Notes: generated by a model from the letters alone, not told the origin. Shown: positions 1 to 8,799, counted from the stretch's first letter. The stretch: 64,000 nt of DNA from Prevotella sp. oral taxon 475 (GCF_018127805.1 NZ_CP072334.1:2496309-2560308), one strand, 5' to 3'. A program made the numbers and translations.

Positions 1-68
1 CACGTTCGGCGTTCCGTTCGGGCTCCGACTCACGTGGTGACGAGATTTTCCGCTTTCCTAAATACACA

Positions 69-100
69 TTTGGAAATGTTGGAAAAATGTCGTATATTTG
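69..100 (+). promoter_or_regulatory. Promoter of the toxin-antitoxin pair
   Basis: TTTG at 69-72 and TATATTTG at 93-100 are separated by 20 bases. This matches the Bacteroidota primary-sigma consensus (-33 TTTG, -7 TAnnTTTG). The start point should fall near 107, about 23 bases before the antitoxin ATG. The tracrRNA promoter in this window has the same -7 octamer and the same spacing. Confidence 0.65.
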
Positions 101-129
101 CCAAAAAGGAATCAAAGAAAGGAGTAAAG

Positions 130-390
130 ATGACAACTCTTCAATTGAACAATGAATTGCAACGACAATTGAGCTACATCTCTGACGACGCAATTTTACT
201 GAAAAAGGCCATCAACTATATTAAACAGTTGGGTAAAGAACGCCATGCGGCATACGCACAAGAAGACTTGAACGCAGATATCGACAAACTGCTGACCGTC
301 TTTCACGTAGAAAACATTACCCAAGAGGAGATCAACCGTGAATGCGAAATGGTGAGGAGGGAGCAATTCAGTAAGAAAACTGCGAAATGA
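130..390 (+). CDS. Putative antitoxin of a PIN-type toxin-antitoxin pair
   Basis: This is a small, charged, probably helical protein of 86 residues with no signal peptide. The reading frame is open from position 34, but ATG 130 is preferred because AGGAG lies just upstream and the promoter's predicted start point is at about 107. Its stop overlaps the start of the PIN-domain gene by four bases (ATGA), the usual arrangement of an antitoxin upstream of a translationally coupled toxin. It begins with alternating polar and hydrophobic residues (MTTLQLNNELQ), which could form a short strand followed by helices as in many antitoxins that bind DNA and the toxin. I do not recognise the family, so the antitoxin role rests on position and size. 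An autoregulatory operator near the promoter is expected but I could not identify it. Confidence 0.7.
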   Translation: MTTLQLNNELQRQLSYISDDAILLKKAINYIKQLGKERHAAYAQEDLNADIDKLLTVFHVENITQEEINRECEMVRREQFSKKTAK

Positions 391-794
391 AAGTCGTTAT
401 TGACACGAATTTATGGATTAGTTTCTTGATGGGAGGTTCTTCTTCAGATCGTTTGGAGAAACTGTTCCGAAACCATTCCATCAAAATTGTCATGTCAGAA
501 CAATTGGAATCTGAAATCATGAATGTTGTGCAGCGTCCTAAATTCCGCAAATATTTCACGGAGAAAGATTATCAACATTTACTTTATTTTATACGAAGAC
601 GCTCCGAATACCATGAACCTCCGAGAGTCAATCGCTATTGCCGCGACCCCAAAGATGATTTCCTACTCGAATTAGCTCTCGTATCTAACGCCCACTTTCT
701 ATTAACTGGAGATGAGGATTTACTGATAGTGGAACACGTTGGTAAATGTTGTATTCTTACACTCTCTGCATTTGAACAGCATTACAAAATTTAG
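387..794 (+). CDS. PIN-domain toxin, putative ribonuclease (COG1569-like)
   Basis: This 135-residue protein begins MKVVIDTNLWISFL, the typical first strand of a PIN domain with the acidic metal ligand at Asp6. A second acidic cluster, CRDPKDDFLLELAL at about residues 86-98, and LLTGDEDLL at about 108-116 supply the remaining conserved acids. The pattern resembles the 'putative toxin-antitoxin system toxin component, PIN family' group, whose members cleave RNA in a metal-dependent way. Length and motif order are complete, so the nuclease fold looks intact. It overlaps the upstream antitoxin by four bases and should be co-translated with it. The RNA target cannot be predicted from sequence. Confidence 0.85.
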   Translation: MKVVIDTNLWISFLMGGSSSDRLEKLFRNHSIKIVMSEQLESEIMNVVQRPKFRKYFTEKDYQHLLYFIRRRSEYHEPPRVNRYCRDPKDDFLLELALVSNAHFLLTGDEDLLIVEHVGKCCILTLSAFEQHYKI

Positions 795-921
795 CCTGAA
801 GGTAAATGCCTAAGATAAGGGAGAGCTATCCGTCTCATATCCCTCCTTTTCCCTCTCTTTCCTTGCAGTCTTTTCCTCGATTTCGCCTCTTTATCCATAG
901 AGACGAATCAACGAAAAGACG

Positions 922-2004
922 ATGTACAACCTACAAGACTATCTATATAACGGACTGATATTTGTCAACAACATCCTGCGAAAACGGCATAAGAAACTCA
1001 CTTCGCTGATGATCTATTCTACCACCAGCTGTCAGTCGCGTTGCCAACACTGCTCCATTTGGAAGAAACCAACCGTCCATTTAACTCTGAACGACATTAT
1101 CCAACTGATGAACAGCCGATGTATCACCCCTCAAACAGTCGTGGGACTGGAGGGCGGAGAGTTTGTTCTGCATCCCGAGGCCGACGAAATCATGCAATGG
1201 TTCGACACGCATCACCCCAACTACACGCTGCTTACCAACGCTCTGGCCGTAGAAAAGGTGATCGCTGCCGTGAAACGCCATCGCCCCAAACATCTGTATG
1301 TGTCTCTCGATGGCAAGCGGGACACCTATTTATATATGCGCGGCAGAGATGGATACGACAAGGTGATGCAGGTGATCGAGGCCTGTAAAACACGCTTGCC
1401 GGTATCGTTGATGTTCTGTCTTTCTCCCTGGAACACGTTCGAAGACATGACACACGTCATCGAGATAGCCCAAAAATACGGGATCGATGTGCGTATCGGC
1501 ATCTACAGTACGATGTCTTTCTTCGACACAACAAAGGGCCTGATGGAGACGAACGACAACGATTTTCTTTCGAAAATACCGCCCGGCATCCATCAAACAA
1601 AGGAGAACTACGACTTTGTGGCTCTGTATGACGAGTGGAAAAACCAACGACTGCAACTGCGTTGTCACAGCATTTTCAGTGAGTTGGTGGTGCACTCCAA
1701 TGGCGATGTGCCATTATGCCAAAACTTAGATGTGATCTTGGGCAACATTCATCATAACACATTGGACGAGATTTTCAACTCTCGCCCAACTCGTAAGACG
1801 CAATGCCGCTATTCGAACACCTGCAACAACTGCTGGATCAACTACCATCGGAAATACGACATCATCCTTTTGCGAAACCTCGAAAAGATGTTTCCCAAAC
1901 GATTGATCGAGCTTTTCTACGGCAAATATCAATGGACGAACTGTCGCCACACCACCTATCGCCGCCATATCAAAAGTATAACCGCTTCAACATTCACACG
2001 ATGA
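922..2004 (+). CDS. Radical SAM protein with SPASM-like C-terminus
   Basis: The 360-residue protein carries the radical SAM cluster motif C37-x3-C41-x2-C44 (CQSRCQHC), which binds a [4Fe-4S] cluster and S-adenosylmethionine. It also has the GLEGGE glycine-rich strand and a C-terminal cysteine group (RCHS, PLCQN, CRYSNTCNNCW) typical of SPASM/twitch domains that hold auxiliary clusters. The sentence-like HSNGDVPLCQNLDVILGNI segment is characteristic of this class. The substrate is unknown; SPASM enzymes modify peptides, proteins or small metabolites. Its stop overlaps the start of the downstream Gfo/Idh/MocA oxidoreductase (ATGA), so the two are probably translated together in one pathway. No precursor peptide was seen next to it. 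Confidence 0.85.
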   Translation: MYNLQDYLYNGLIFVNNILRKRHKKLTSLMIYSTTSCQSRCQHCSIWKKPTVHLTLNDIIQLMNSRCITPQTVVGLEGGEFVLHPEADEIMQWFDTHHPNYTLLTNALAVEKVIAAVKRHRPKHLYVSLDGKRDTYLYMRGRDGYDKVMQVIEACKTRLPVSLMFCLSPWNTFEDMTHVIEIAQKYGIDVRIGIYSTMSFFDTTKGLMETNDNDFLSKIPPGIHQTKENYDFVALYDEWKNQRLQLRCHSIFSELVVHSNGDVPLCQNLDVILGNIHHNTLDEIFNSRPTRKTQCRYSNTCNNCWINYHRKYDIILLRNLEKMFPKRLIELFYGKYQWTNCRHTTYRRHIKSITASTFTR

Positions 2005-3059
2005 ACTATTTGAAGAGCCTCATCACCCGATATAAAAATCGTCGCAGCAACTCCGTTTTGACCGACTGCTACACACACTCATATGCTCTTGTGGGGTTAG
2101 GAAACCATTGCATCGAGAATCTCTTGCCCGTCATCCACCATCTGCAATTGCCTTTAAAGTATGTTTGTTGCACGTCTAAGCAGAAAGCAAACTTCATCAC
2201 GAGAAAGTATCCAGGCGTAAAAGGAACCGTCTCTCTTCCCGAAATCTTGAACGATAGGGCTGTTTCGGGTGTCTTTGTAGCCACCCATCCGCAGGCACAT
2301 TTCGATATTGCAGGCAGCATGATCGAAGCCGGTAAAGCTCTTTTCATCGAAAAACCACCCTGCAAAGACGGTGCACAGCTCTCGGCATTGCTCGAAAAGA
2401 GAAAGCAATATGGCGAACAACCCATCATCGTGGGCCTGCAACGACGTTTTGCTCCGGCAACGCACATCCTGCGAAAACAACTGAAGAAAGACGCCGCTTA
2501 CCACTATCATTATCGCTATCTCACAGGGCTCTACCCCGAAGGTGATGCTTTGCTCGACCTGATGATTCATCCACTCGATTACGTTTCCTTTCTCTTCGGA
2601 CCGGCAACGATCAAGGCTTCCGAGTCCATCCAACTCAAAAACGGCGGGCAGACGTGGTTCATTCTCCTGCAACATCAACGAGTGACGGGTATCATCGAAC
2701 TGTCTACGGCCTACTCTTGGGCACAATCTGAAGAGCAATTGGACATCAATACCAATGGCGGACGTTATACTTTGCACAATCTCGAACAGCTGAATTTCTG
2801 CCCAAAGCAGCCTTCTCCGTTTGGGATTCCTTTGGAAAAGGTCTTTACCAACAGCTCTACCCGCTGTCTATACAGCCCAAACAGTTTCATTCCGACCGTC
2901 CGCAACAACTCCATCTATACACAAGGATTCCTCACAGAGATAAAAACCTTTGCCGAAATGGTAGAGAAAAGGCGCGAAGATACGGGTCTATTCGGCTTGG
3001 AAAGCCTTGCAGGCACCTACGCTCTGATCGATCAACTGCGCAAAAAAGAAAACGTTTAA
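2001..3059 (+). CDS. Gfo/Idh/MocA-family NAD(P)-dependent oxidoreductase
   Basis: This 352-residue protein has a Rossmann-like start, YALVGLGNHCIENLLPVI (about residues 27-44), then VFVATHPQAHFDIAGSMIEAGKALFIEKPP, the hallmark EKP motif of the family. A C-terminal sheet domain follows, containing the MIHPLDYVSFLFG segment with the usual catalytic-region histidine. Such enzymes oxidise or reduce sugars, inositols or related polyols. The start at 2001 was chosen because it overlaps the radical SAM stop by four bases; the frame is open further upstream inside that gene, but that portion has no homology-like features. Pairing with a radical SAM enzyme suggests a two-step modification pathway, but the substrate is unknown. 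Confidence 0.85.
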   Translation: MNYLKSLITRYKNRRSNSVLTDCYTHSYALVGLGNHCIENLLPVIHHLQLPLKYVCCTSKQKANFITRKYPGVKGTVSLPEILNDRAVSGVFVATHPQAHFDIAGSMIEAGKALFIEKPPCKDGAQLSALLEKRKQYGEQPIIVGLQRRFAPATHILRKQLKKDAAYHYHYRYLTGLYPEGDALLDLMIHPLDYVSFLFGPATIKASESIQLKNGGQTWFILLQHQRVTGIIELSTAYSWAQSEEQLDINTNGGRYTLHNLEQLNFCPKQPSPFGIPLEKVFTNSSTRCLYSPNSFIPTVRNNSIYTQGFLTEIKTFAEMVEKRREDTGLFGLESLAGTYALIDQLRKKENV

Positions 3060-3142
3060 AGTGCCGGAACGCGACCACATGCAAAAGCATCCGCTCCCTT
3101 TCGGCCAACCATAATGACCATTTTTTAACGAATAAAACCATC

Positions 3143-3664
3143 ATGATGAAGAGAAAAATGCTGTATGTGCTGATGAGCCTGTTAGGTTTCTCGGCCTGTT
3201 CTTCCGAAAACGCAGTGCTTGACGCCCCGCAAGTGTATGATGTTTCACGCTCGGACTGTAAACGAAATGCCTCGAAAGCAGACAGCCGACCCGAGTATTA
3301 CGAAGCTGTTGAGCAAACAAAGGCCACACTCAGTCTGACCTTAGCAACAGACGGAGTTTTGAAAGGACGCTTCGAAAACGTAACGGATCTCTGCGGAGTC
3401 GACCGCTTTTCGGTAGAAGCGCGTATGATTTCGGGGAACATCAGATTGATTCTACGCCCCAACTACCTGCCAGGCAGCGAGCTACTCGACTGCATTTGCG
3501 TGTACGATGTGGACTTTAAAGCCCGTCGATTCACGTCGGGTAGCCATCGTTTGCAGGTCTACAAGGCCTTGGAGGGCGAGTCGATCGACCGCGCAAGAGT
3601 GCTTTATGACGGTCAGATGACCCTTCAACAGGGTCAAACCATACAACTCGAGCTCAACCGATAG
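3143..3664 (+). CDS. Small secreted lipoprotein of unknown function
   Basis: The 173-residue product starts with a charged N-terminus and hydrophobic stretch ending in a lipobox (LLGFSAC), so it should be a lipoprotein with lipidated Cys19. The mature part contains four further cysteines (DCKRN, DLCGV, DCICV), which could form disulphides in the periplasm or at the surface. It is predicted to be mostly beta strand. I do not recognise the family. It lies 83 bases after the oxidoreductase gene on the same strand and is followed by a strong hairpin terminator, so it may be the last gene of that transcript. Two adjacent ATG codons (3143 and 3146) are possible starts. Confidence 0.75.
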   Translation: MMKRKMLYVLMSLLGFSACSSENAVLDAPQVYDVSRSDCKRNASKADSRPEYYEAVEQTKATLSLTLATDGVLKGRFENVTDLCGVDRFSVEARMISGNIRLILRPNYLPGSELLDCICVYDVDFKARRFTSGSHRLQVYKALEGESIDRARVLYDGQMTLQQGQTIQLELNR

Positions 3665-3794
3665 TCTGCTTCCAACAGACCGTCTGCCATCCTTTGCCCC
3701 GCAACGCACAAGCTACTGTGCGGGCATCGGTCGACAATGATGTCGAAAAAGACCTTTCACACTCATACAATTGGGCTTCCATCCCCACCCGATC

Positions 3795-3830
3795 CCCCTC
3801 TTTCGACACCACCGAAAGAGGGGTTTTATT
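3795..3830 (+). terminator. Rho-independent terminator
   Basis: A perfect 11-bp stem (CCCCTCTTTCG at 3795-3805 with its complement at 3813-3823), a 7-base loop and a following T run form a classical intrinsic terminator. It lies 130 bases after the lipoprotein stop. The bases between, 3665-3794, show no gene. Confidence 0.85.
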
Positions 3831-3883
3831 GTGCGAAAGCACAAAAAGACGGCCTCAACAGTCGTTAACTCATTTATTTTCAC

Positions 3884-4092
3884 TACCTTTGCAGCGTTCA
3901 AACGAAGGCGTTGTCTGTTATGGCTGGGTGGCAACGAATGGTTGAACGAGTGATAATAGACAGAGTTTCTGTGCAAGTTGGCAAGCAAACAGCCCCGCAA
4001 ACGGGCAGCTTGCAAGAACAAAACCGGTGAGCGCACAGGTTGTTTCGATACGCAAACGGCAAGCGGGGAAACTCATAAACGCAACAAAACAT
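3884..4092 (+). promoter_or_regulatory. Promoter and long 5' leader of the DEAD-box helicase gene
   Basis: TACCTTTG at 3884-3891 fits the -7 consensus TAnnTTTG; no good TTTG lies at the expected -33 position. Transcription from there would give a leader of about 195 bases before the likely TTG start at 4093. The leader contains short self-complementary words such as GCAAG/CTTGC near 3973-4015 and no convincing upstream ORF. Long structured leaders are common for cold-regulated RNA helicases in other bacteria; regulation here is inference. Confidence 0.45.
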
Positions 4093-5985
4093 TTGAAGAC
4101 ATTTGAAGAATTGGGCGTGAGCGAGCAGATTTGCCGCGCCATTGAAGAGCTGGGCTTCGAGCAGCCCATGCCAGTTCAGGAAGAAGTAATCCCCTATCTG
4201 TTGGGAAATGGTAACGATGTCATCGCTCTGGCGCAAACAGGAACGGGCAAGACCGCCGCTTATGGCATACCCGTACTGCAAAAAACAGATCCCCAGAGCA
4301 AACAAACACAAGCTTTGATTTTAAGTCCGACGCGCGAACTTTGCCTGCAAATCGCCGACGACCTGGCCGACTTTTCCAAGTATATCCAGGGTTTACACGT
4401 CGTGCCCGTTTACGGAGGAGCTTCCATCGAGATGCAAATCCGCCAACTCAGAAAGGGTGCACAGATCATCGTTGCTACTCCGGGACGCCTCATCGACTTG
4501 ATGAAGCGCGGCGTAGCACAGCTCGATGCCGTGAATAACGTGGTGCTCGACGAGGCAGACGAGATGCTCAACATGGGCTTTACCGAAAGTATCAACGCCA
4601 TTTTCGAAGGTGTTCCCGCCGAAAGGAACACGCTCTTGTTCTCGGCCACCATGAGTAGAGAAATCGAAAAGATTGCCAAGAGCTATCTGCACGACTACAA
4701 AGAGATTGTCGTCGGCAGCCGGAACGAGGGTGCAGAGAAGGTGAACCACATCTATTATATGGTGAATGCGAAGGACAAATACCTGGCTTTGAAACGCCTG
4801 GTCGACTTCTACCCGCGCATTTTCGCCATTATCTTCTGCCGAACGAAGGTAGAGACGCAAGAGATTGCCGACAAACTGATTCGAGATGGCTACAATGCAG
4901 AAGCCCTTCACGGCGATTTGAGTCAGCAACAGCGAGACCTCACGATGCAGAAGTTCCGTAATCACAACGTGCAGTTCCTTGTTGCCACCGATGTAGCGGC
5001 CCGTGGGCTCGACGTCGACGACCTGACGCACGTCATCAACTATGGTTTGCCCGACGACATCGAGAGCTACACCCATCGAAGCGGCCGTACCGGGCGCGCC
5101 GGAAAGAAAGGAACGTCGATCTCCATCATCCATACCCGCGAACGCTCGAAGGTGAAAGCCATCGAGAAAATCATCCAAAAAGAGTTCGTAGACGGCACGT
5201 TGCCCTCGGCAAAAGAGATCTGCAGCAAACAGCTTTACAAGGTGATGGACGAGATTCTCAAGGTAGACGTCAACGAAGAAGACATTGCGCCCTTCCTGGA
5301 GGAAATCAATCGCCACTTTGAATACATCGATAAGGAAGACCTGATCAAAAAGATTGTGAGCATGACCTTTGGTCGTTTTCTCGATTATTATGCCAATGCG
5401 CCCGAAATCGAAAAGCCTTCGGGCAAGCGAAGCGAACGAAACGCGGGCAGATCGGAGCGCGGCGGGCGTACGGAACGGGGCACAAGAGGACAGCGAAAGG
5501 CCGAAGCGGGCTATTGTCGCCTCTTTATCAACCTCGGAAAAGACGACGGTTTTTATCCCGGCGAGGTGATGCAGTTCATCAATCGCCATGTGCACGGCCG
5601 GCAAGAGGTGGGTCACATCGATTTGCTGGGCAAGTTTTCGTATATCGAAGTGCCCGAGACCGACGCGCAAAAGGTGATTCGTGCCATCGACGGAACCCAA
5701 TACAAAGGGCGCGATGTGCGCTGCAACCATGCCGATGAGCCCGGCCATGGCCGTGCCTACGGTGGTGGAAAAGGCGGCAGAAAGACCGGGCGTTACGACG
5801 TTTTTAAGGGAAAACCGAACACCGAAAGCAACGGCAAGCGTGGCAAACGCCAACAACGCAGCTTGGAAGAAGAGGCCAACACGGGCGACTGGCGACAGTT
5901 TTTCCAGCACAACACGCCGAAACTGAAAGGCGAGGAGCCCGATTTCTCGGAAGAGGGATGGGCCAGACGCCGCCCCAAGAAATAG
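4093..5985 (+). CDS. DEAD-box ATP-dependent RNA helicase, CsdA/DbpA type
   Basis: All helicase motifs are present in order: the Q motif (FEQPMPVQ), Walker A (AQTGTGKT), PTREL, TPGR, VLDEADEML, FSAT, and HRSGRTGRAGKKG in the second RecA domain. A helical region follows, then an Arg/Gly-rich linker (RSERGGRTERGTRG) and a DbpA-like RNA-binding domain (GYCRLFINLGKDDGFYPGEV to about RDVRCNHAD), then a basic disordered tail. It should unwind structured RNA in ribosome assembly or mRNA decay. The start is uncertain. No ATG lies in frame near the conserved N-terminus; TTG 4093 aligns with the usual MKTFEELG start of Bacteroidota homologues, and GTG 4027 is the alternative, adding 22 residues. Confidence 0.92.
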   Translation: MKTFEELGVSEQICRAIEELGFEQPMPVQEEVIPYLLGNGNDVIALAQTGTGKTAAYGIPVLQKTDPQSKQTQALILSPTRELCLQIADDLADFSKYIQGLHVVPVYGGASIEMQIRQLRKGAQIIVATPGRLIDLMKRGVAQLDAVNNVVLDEADEMLNMGFTESINAIFEGVPAERNTLLFSATMSREIEKIAKSYLHDYKEIVVGSRNEGAEKVNHIYYMVNAKDKYLALKRLVDFYPRIFAIIFCRTKVETQEIADKLIRDGYNAEALHGDLSQQQRDLTMQKFRNHNVQFLVATDVAARGLDVDDLTHVINYGLPDDIESYTHRSGRTGRAGKKGTSISIIHTRERSKVKAIEKIIQKEFVDGTLPSAKEICSKQLYKVMDEILKVDVNEEDIAPFLEEINRHFEYIDKEDLIKKIVSMTFGRFLDYYANAPEIEKPSGKRSERNAGRSERGGRTERGTRGQRKAEAGYCRLFINLGKDDGFYPGEVMQFINRHVHGRQEVGHIDLLGKFSYIEVPETDAQKVIRAIDGTQYKGRDVRCNHADEPGHGRAYGGGKGGRKTGRYDVFKGKPNTESNGKRGKRQQRSLEEEANTGDWRQFFQHNTPKLKGEEPDFSEEGWARRRPKK

Positions 5986-6040
5986 TCTTCGTTCCGCCGT
6001 TTCTGCGAAAGGGGAAACGAACATTCGATCAAGGCTCCGA

Positions 6041-6123
6041 CAAAAGCTTAGCTTTCACATCCCAAAAGCTAAGAAAATGCAATGCAAAAGCTAAGAGATG
6101 GCTGTGCCATCTCTTAGCTTTTA
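6041..6123. repeat. Interspersed CAAAAGCTAAG repeat cluster A with hairpin
   Basis: The cluster contains one palindromic unit (CAAAAGCTTAGCTTT), direct units around AAAAGCTAAGAAAATGC, and a final pair forming a perfect 17-bp hairpin (6086-6102 with 6106-6122, loop TGT) followed by TT. It lies between the convergent helicase and S46 peptidase genes, so the hairpin could end transcription from both sides. It is one of eleven related clusters in this window. The rest of the gap 5986-6252 shows no gene. Confidence 0.9.
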
Positions 6124-6252
6124 AAATATCTTTTATAACCACCTGTATTTCAAGGGCTTGCCAAGCTGCATACGTTCGTCCGCTAAGCAGGAGCGAAACG
6201 GGCGGTATCTGCCGCCGCACAAACCCTTTGAGGACGGAGGGAAAATACTTGT

Positions 6253-8364
6253 TTAGAGTCCCATCTCGCGCAACAGACGGTGGGCATGGCCCCATTTGTC
6301 CATCATGAAGAGCACGAAACGAATGTCGACACCGATGCAACGAGCCAGTCGGGCGTCGAAGTTGATGTCGCTCGAGAGGCTGTCCCAATTGCCGTCGAAA
6401 GCCAAACCGATGAGTTCGCCCTTACCGTTGAACATGGGCGAACCGCTGTTTCCGCCGGTGATGTCGTTGTTGGTGAGGAAGCAGAGATGCATTTGACCCG
6501 TTGTTTTGTCGGTATATCGACCGAAATCGCGGGCCGAGAGCAGTTCTTTCATGATGGGTTCGGCCTCGTAGTCGGTGATGTGTGCCGCGCGATTCATCTT
6601 CTCGACGATACTCTCGGGGGTGGTATAATAGCCCGAGGGCTTGCCGCCGAGCTCGAATTCCTTCACCTGTCCGTAGCTCAGACGCATGGTAAAGTTGGCG
6701 TCGGAGTAGTGAGGCAGGTCGGCTTCCATCCGCAATTTAGCCGCACAGAGATAGCGTTCTTGTGTCTCGATGGAATCGTTGATGGCCCCCATTCCCTCGT
6801 TGAGATCATAGAAAACATCCATCACGTCTTGTCCGAAACGCACACCGGGATCGGCTTTGTAGGCTTTGGTGTTGTAATAGAGCTTCGCCCCCTTCTTCAT
6901 GAGCAGCGAACGGGTGTAGAGATAGTCGACAAAGCGGGTGTAGTCGCCCTCGAAACGGGTGTCGATAGTGGTGTAGAATTTAGGCAGATAGCGGGCATCG
7001 ACATGCTCACGGTAGTTCTTGAGAAGGACAGAAAGCACCTCACGGTCGAGCGCAGCGTCCCATTCGTTGCTATTGTCGGCAAAAGAATGATATTTTTTAG
7101 CTGCGTTTTTCTTCGGTCCTTTCACCTCCATGCCCGTGGCAAGTTGCATGGCACGGGTAGAGAACTCATTGGTTCGGCGGAAGGTTTCGCGCCAATACAT
7201 CATCGTTCGCACCCGCTCCTGCCGGCGGGCATAGAGCTTTTCGAGCAGCGGAAAACTGAGTTGGCCCTTGAGAAAACCTGTAGAGTCTTGCCATTGACGG
7301 AGCCGTGCCTCGTAATCGCGCTTCTGTTGAATGATGCCTATCGAGTCGATACATTTGTTCATACCGATAGAGTTTTTCCAATAGTTGGCACTTTGGGCAA
7401 ACTTCGAGTCGTATTTGATGCGCACAGCCTCGCTGGCACGCATGTATCGGCGCATCACTTCCTGCTTCACTCCTCGCACTTGGGCACGCGGAGTGTTCTC
7501 TGCGTCGCGCCGTTCGACAATGCCATAACTCGAGATATAGCGGCTGGTGCTGCCCGGATAGCCCATGGTCATGGCGAAAGAGCCGACCTGATAGCCCTCA
7601 AGTGATGGGCGTGCCCAGTGCTGCGGGTGGTAGGGCACGTTGTCTTTCGAGTAAGCTGCGGGACCGTTTGTCTTGGGATCGGCATAGATTCTAAACACGG
7701 AGAAGTCGCAAGTTTGGCGTGGCCACATCCAGTTATCGGTCTCTCCGCCGAACTTTCCCATCGATTTGGGCACGGTGAAGACCAGTCGCAGGTCGGTGAA
7801 ATCTTGGTAGACGGTGGCGTAATGCCGGTTTCCTTCGTAGAAAGGGTCGATGTCTACGTGCAGCGTAGGGTCGATTTGCCTAACAGAATCGGTGAGCGCA
7901 CGCTGCAAAGAGTCGACCATCGCCGCCTGTTGGTCCTTTCCGCAGCGGCTATATCCTAAACTTTCGAGCTGCGGGGTGACATCTTTCTGCTCGCGCATAA
8001 AGCTCACAAACATATCTTTGTTGGGCAGTTCGTCGGCCAAGGTTTTGGCAAAGAACCCGTTCAACATATAATCGTGCTCTACGGTAGAGTGGCTTCGGAT
8101 GGCTTCGAAGCCGCAATGATGATTGGTAAAGACGAGTCCGTCGGGCGAAACAACTACTCCAGAGCAATATCCAGAGAAGTTAACCACGGCGTTTTTAATA
8201 GCGTCTTTGCTCTCATAAAGGTCGCGATAGGGCAACAAGAAGCCTTCGCTTTGCATCTGTCGGTACACTGCTTGCGGCAGATTGTACAACGTCCACATGC
8301 CCTCATCGGCCTTAACGGTACCGAATGTCATGAGGGCGGCAATGAGTAATGTCGATTTTTTCAT
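6253..8364 (-). CDS. S46-family dipeptidyl-peptidase (DPP7/DPP11 type)
   Basis: The 703-residue protein starts with a signal peptide (MKKSTLLIAALMTFGTVKA) and has the two hallmark S46 motifs: TNHHCG with the catalytic His near residue 84, and GGNSGSP with the nucleophile Ser near residue 641. A C-terminal VDIRFVLFMMDKWG segment is typical of the family. These periplasmic enzymes remove dipeptides from oligopeptides and feed amino-acid fermentation in Porphyromonas and Prevotella. I could not place the specificity residue (Gly in DPP7, Arg in DPP11), so no symbol is given. The frame is open to 8541, but that N-terminal part translates repeat DNA; ATG 8364 just before the signal peptide is the likely start. 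Confidence 0.9.
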   Translation of the reverse strand: MKKSTLLIAALMTFGTVKADEGMWTLYNLPQAVYRQMQSEGFLLPYRDLYESKDAIKNAVVNFSGYCSGVVVSPDGLVFTNHHCGFEAIRSHSTVEHDYMLNGFFAKTLADELPNKDMFVSFMREQKDVTPQLESLGYSRCGKDQQAAMVDSLQRALTDSVRQIDPTLHVDIDPFYEGNRHYATVYQDFTDLRLVFTVPKSMGKFGGETDNWMWPRQTCDFSVFRIYADPKTNGPAAYSKDNVPYHPQHWARPSLEGYQVGSFAMTMGYPGSTSRYISSYGIVERRDAENTPRAQVRGVKQEVMRRYMRASEAVRIKYDSKFAQSANYWKNSIGMNKCIDSIGIIQQKRDYEARLRQWQDSTGFLKGQLSFPLLEKLYARRQERVRTMMYWRETFRRTNEFSTRAMQLATGMEVKGPKKNAAKKYHSFADNSNEWDAALDREVLSVLLKNYREHVDARYLPKFYTTIDTRFEGDYTRFVDYLYTRSLLMKKGAKLYYNTKAYKADPGVRFGQDVMDVFYDLNEGMGAINDSIETQERYLCAAKLRMEADLPHYSDANFTMRLSYGQVKEFELGGKPSGYYTTPESIVEKMNRAAHITDYEAEPIMKELLSARDFGRYTDKTTGQMHLCFLTNNDITGGNSGSPMFNGKGELIGLAFDGNWDSLSSDINFDARLARCIGVDIRFVLFMMDKWGHAHRLLREMGL

Positions 8365-8493
8365 ATGTAATTGGTTATGATTTCTTTGAGGAGTGAAAGG
8401 AGTAAAAGAGTGAAAGGAGTAAAGACGTATGTAATTGGTTATGATTTCTTTGAGGAGTGAAAGGAGTGAAGGAGTGAAAGGAGTAAAGACGTA
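8363..8493. repeat. Two-copy 66-base direct duplication upstream of the S46 peptidase
   Basis: The segment beginning TATGTAATTGGTTATG and ending GTAAAGACG occurs twice in tandem, at about 8363-8428 and 8429-8493. The copies differ by a few bases in the GAGTGAAAGGAGT part. The first copy touches the peptidase start codon, so the duplication doubles whatever upstream signal it contains. No clear TAnnTTTG promoter was found in it. Confidence 0.8.
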
Positions 8494-8543
8494 TGTCTTA
8501 TTGTTTGAGTTGTCATGCTCCATCATACAGAAGAAGCTCATGT

Positions 8544-8799
8544 CTTGACTTCTTTCACTCCTCCACTTCTTTCACTCCTGGATTTGTCTTCACTCCTTCC
8601 ACTCCTCCACTTCTTTCACTCCTGGATTTGTCTTCATTCCTTTCACTCCTCCACTCCTTTCACTCCTGGATTTGTCTTCACTCCTTCCACTCCTCCACTT
8701 CTTTCACTCCTGGATTTGTCTTCACTCCTTTCACTCCTTCACTTCTTTCACTCCTGGATTTGTCTTCACTCCTTTCACTCCTCCACTTCTTTCACTCCT
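8544..8799. repeat. 44-base tandem repeat (minisatellite)
   Basis: The unit begins GGATTTGTCTTCACTCCTTT and its GGATTTG start recurs at 8580, 8624, 8668, 8712 and 8756, giving five full 44-base units plus a partial unit before 8580. Because 44 is not a multiple of three, the overlapping open frames shift between copies and are not real genes. The unit is made of CACTCCT words, the complement of the AGGAGTG words at 8390-8490, so the two regions could pair. It fills the gap between the flippase stop (8813) and the peptidase. Confidence 0.92.

Noticed and set aside
4393..6024. Open frame of 543 codons on the minus strand opposite the DEAD-box helicase
   Set aside because: It is fully antisense to a gene with all helicase motifs, and its translation shows no domain, signal peptide or plausible start.
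6280..7605. Open frame of 441 codons on the plus strand opposite the S46 peptidase
   Set aside because: It is antisense to the peptidase, with Val/Gly/Glu-rich translation typical of a shadow frame.
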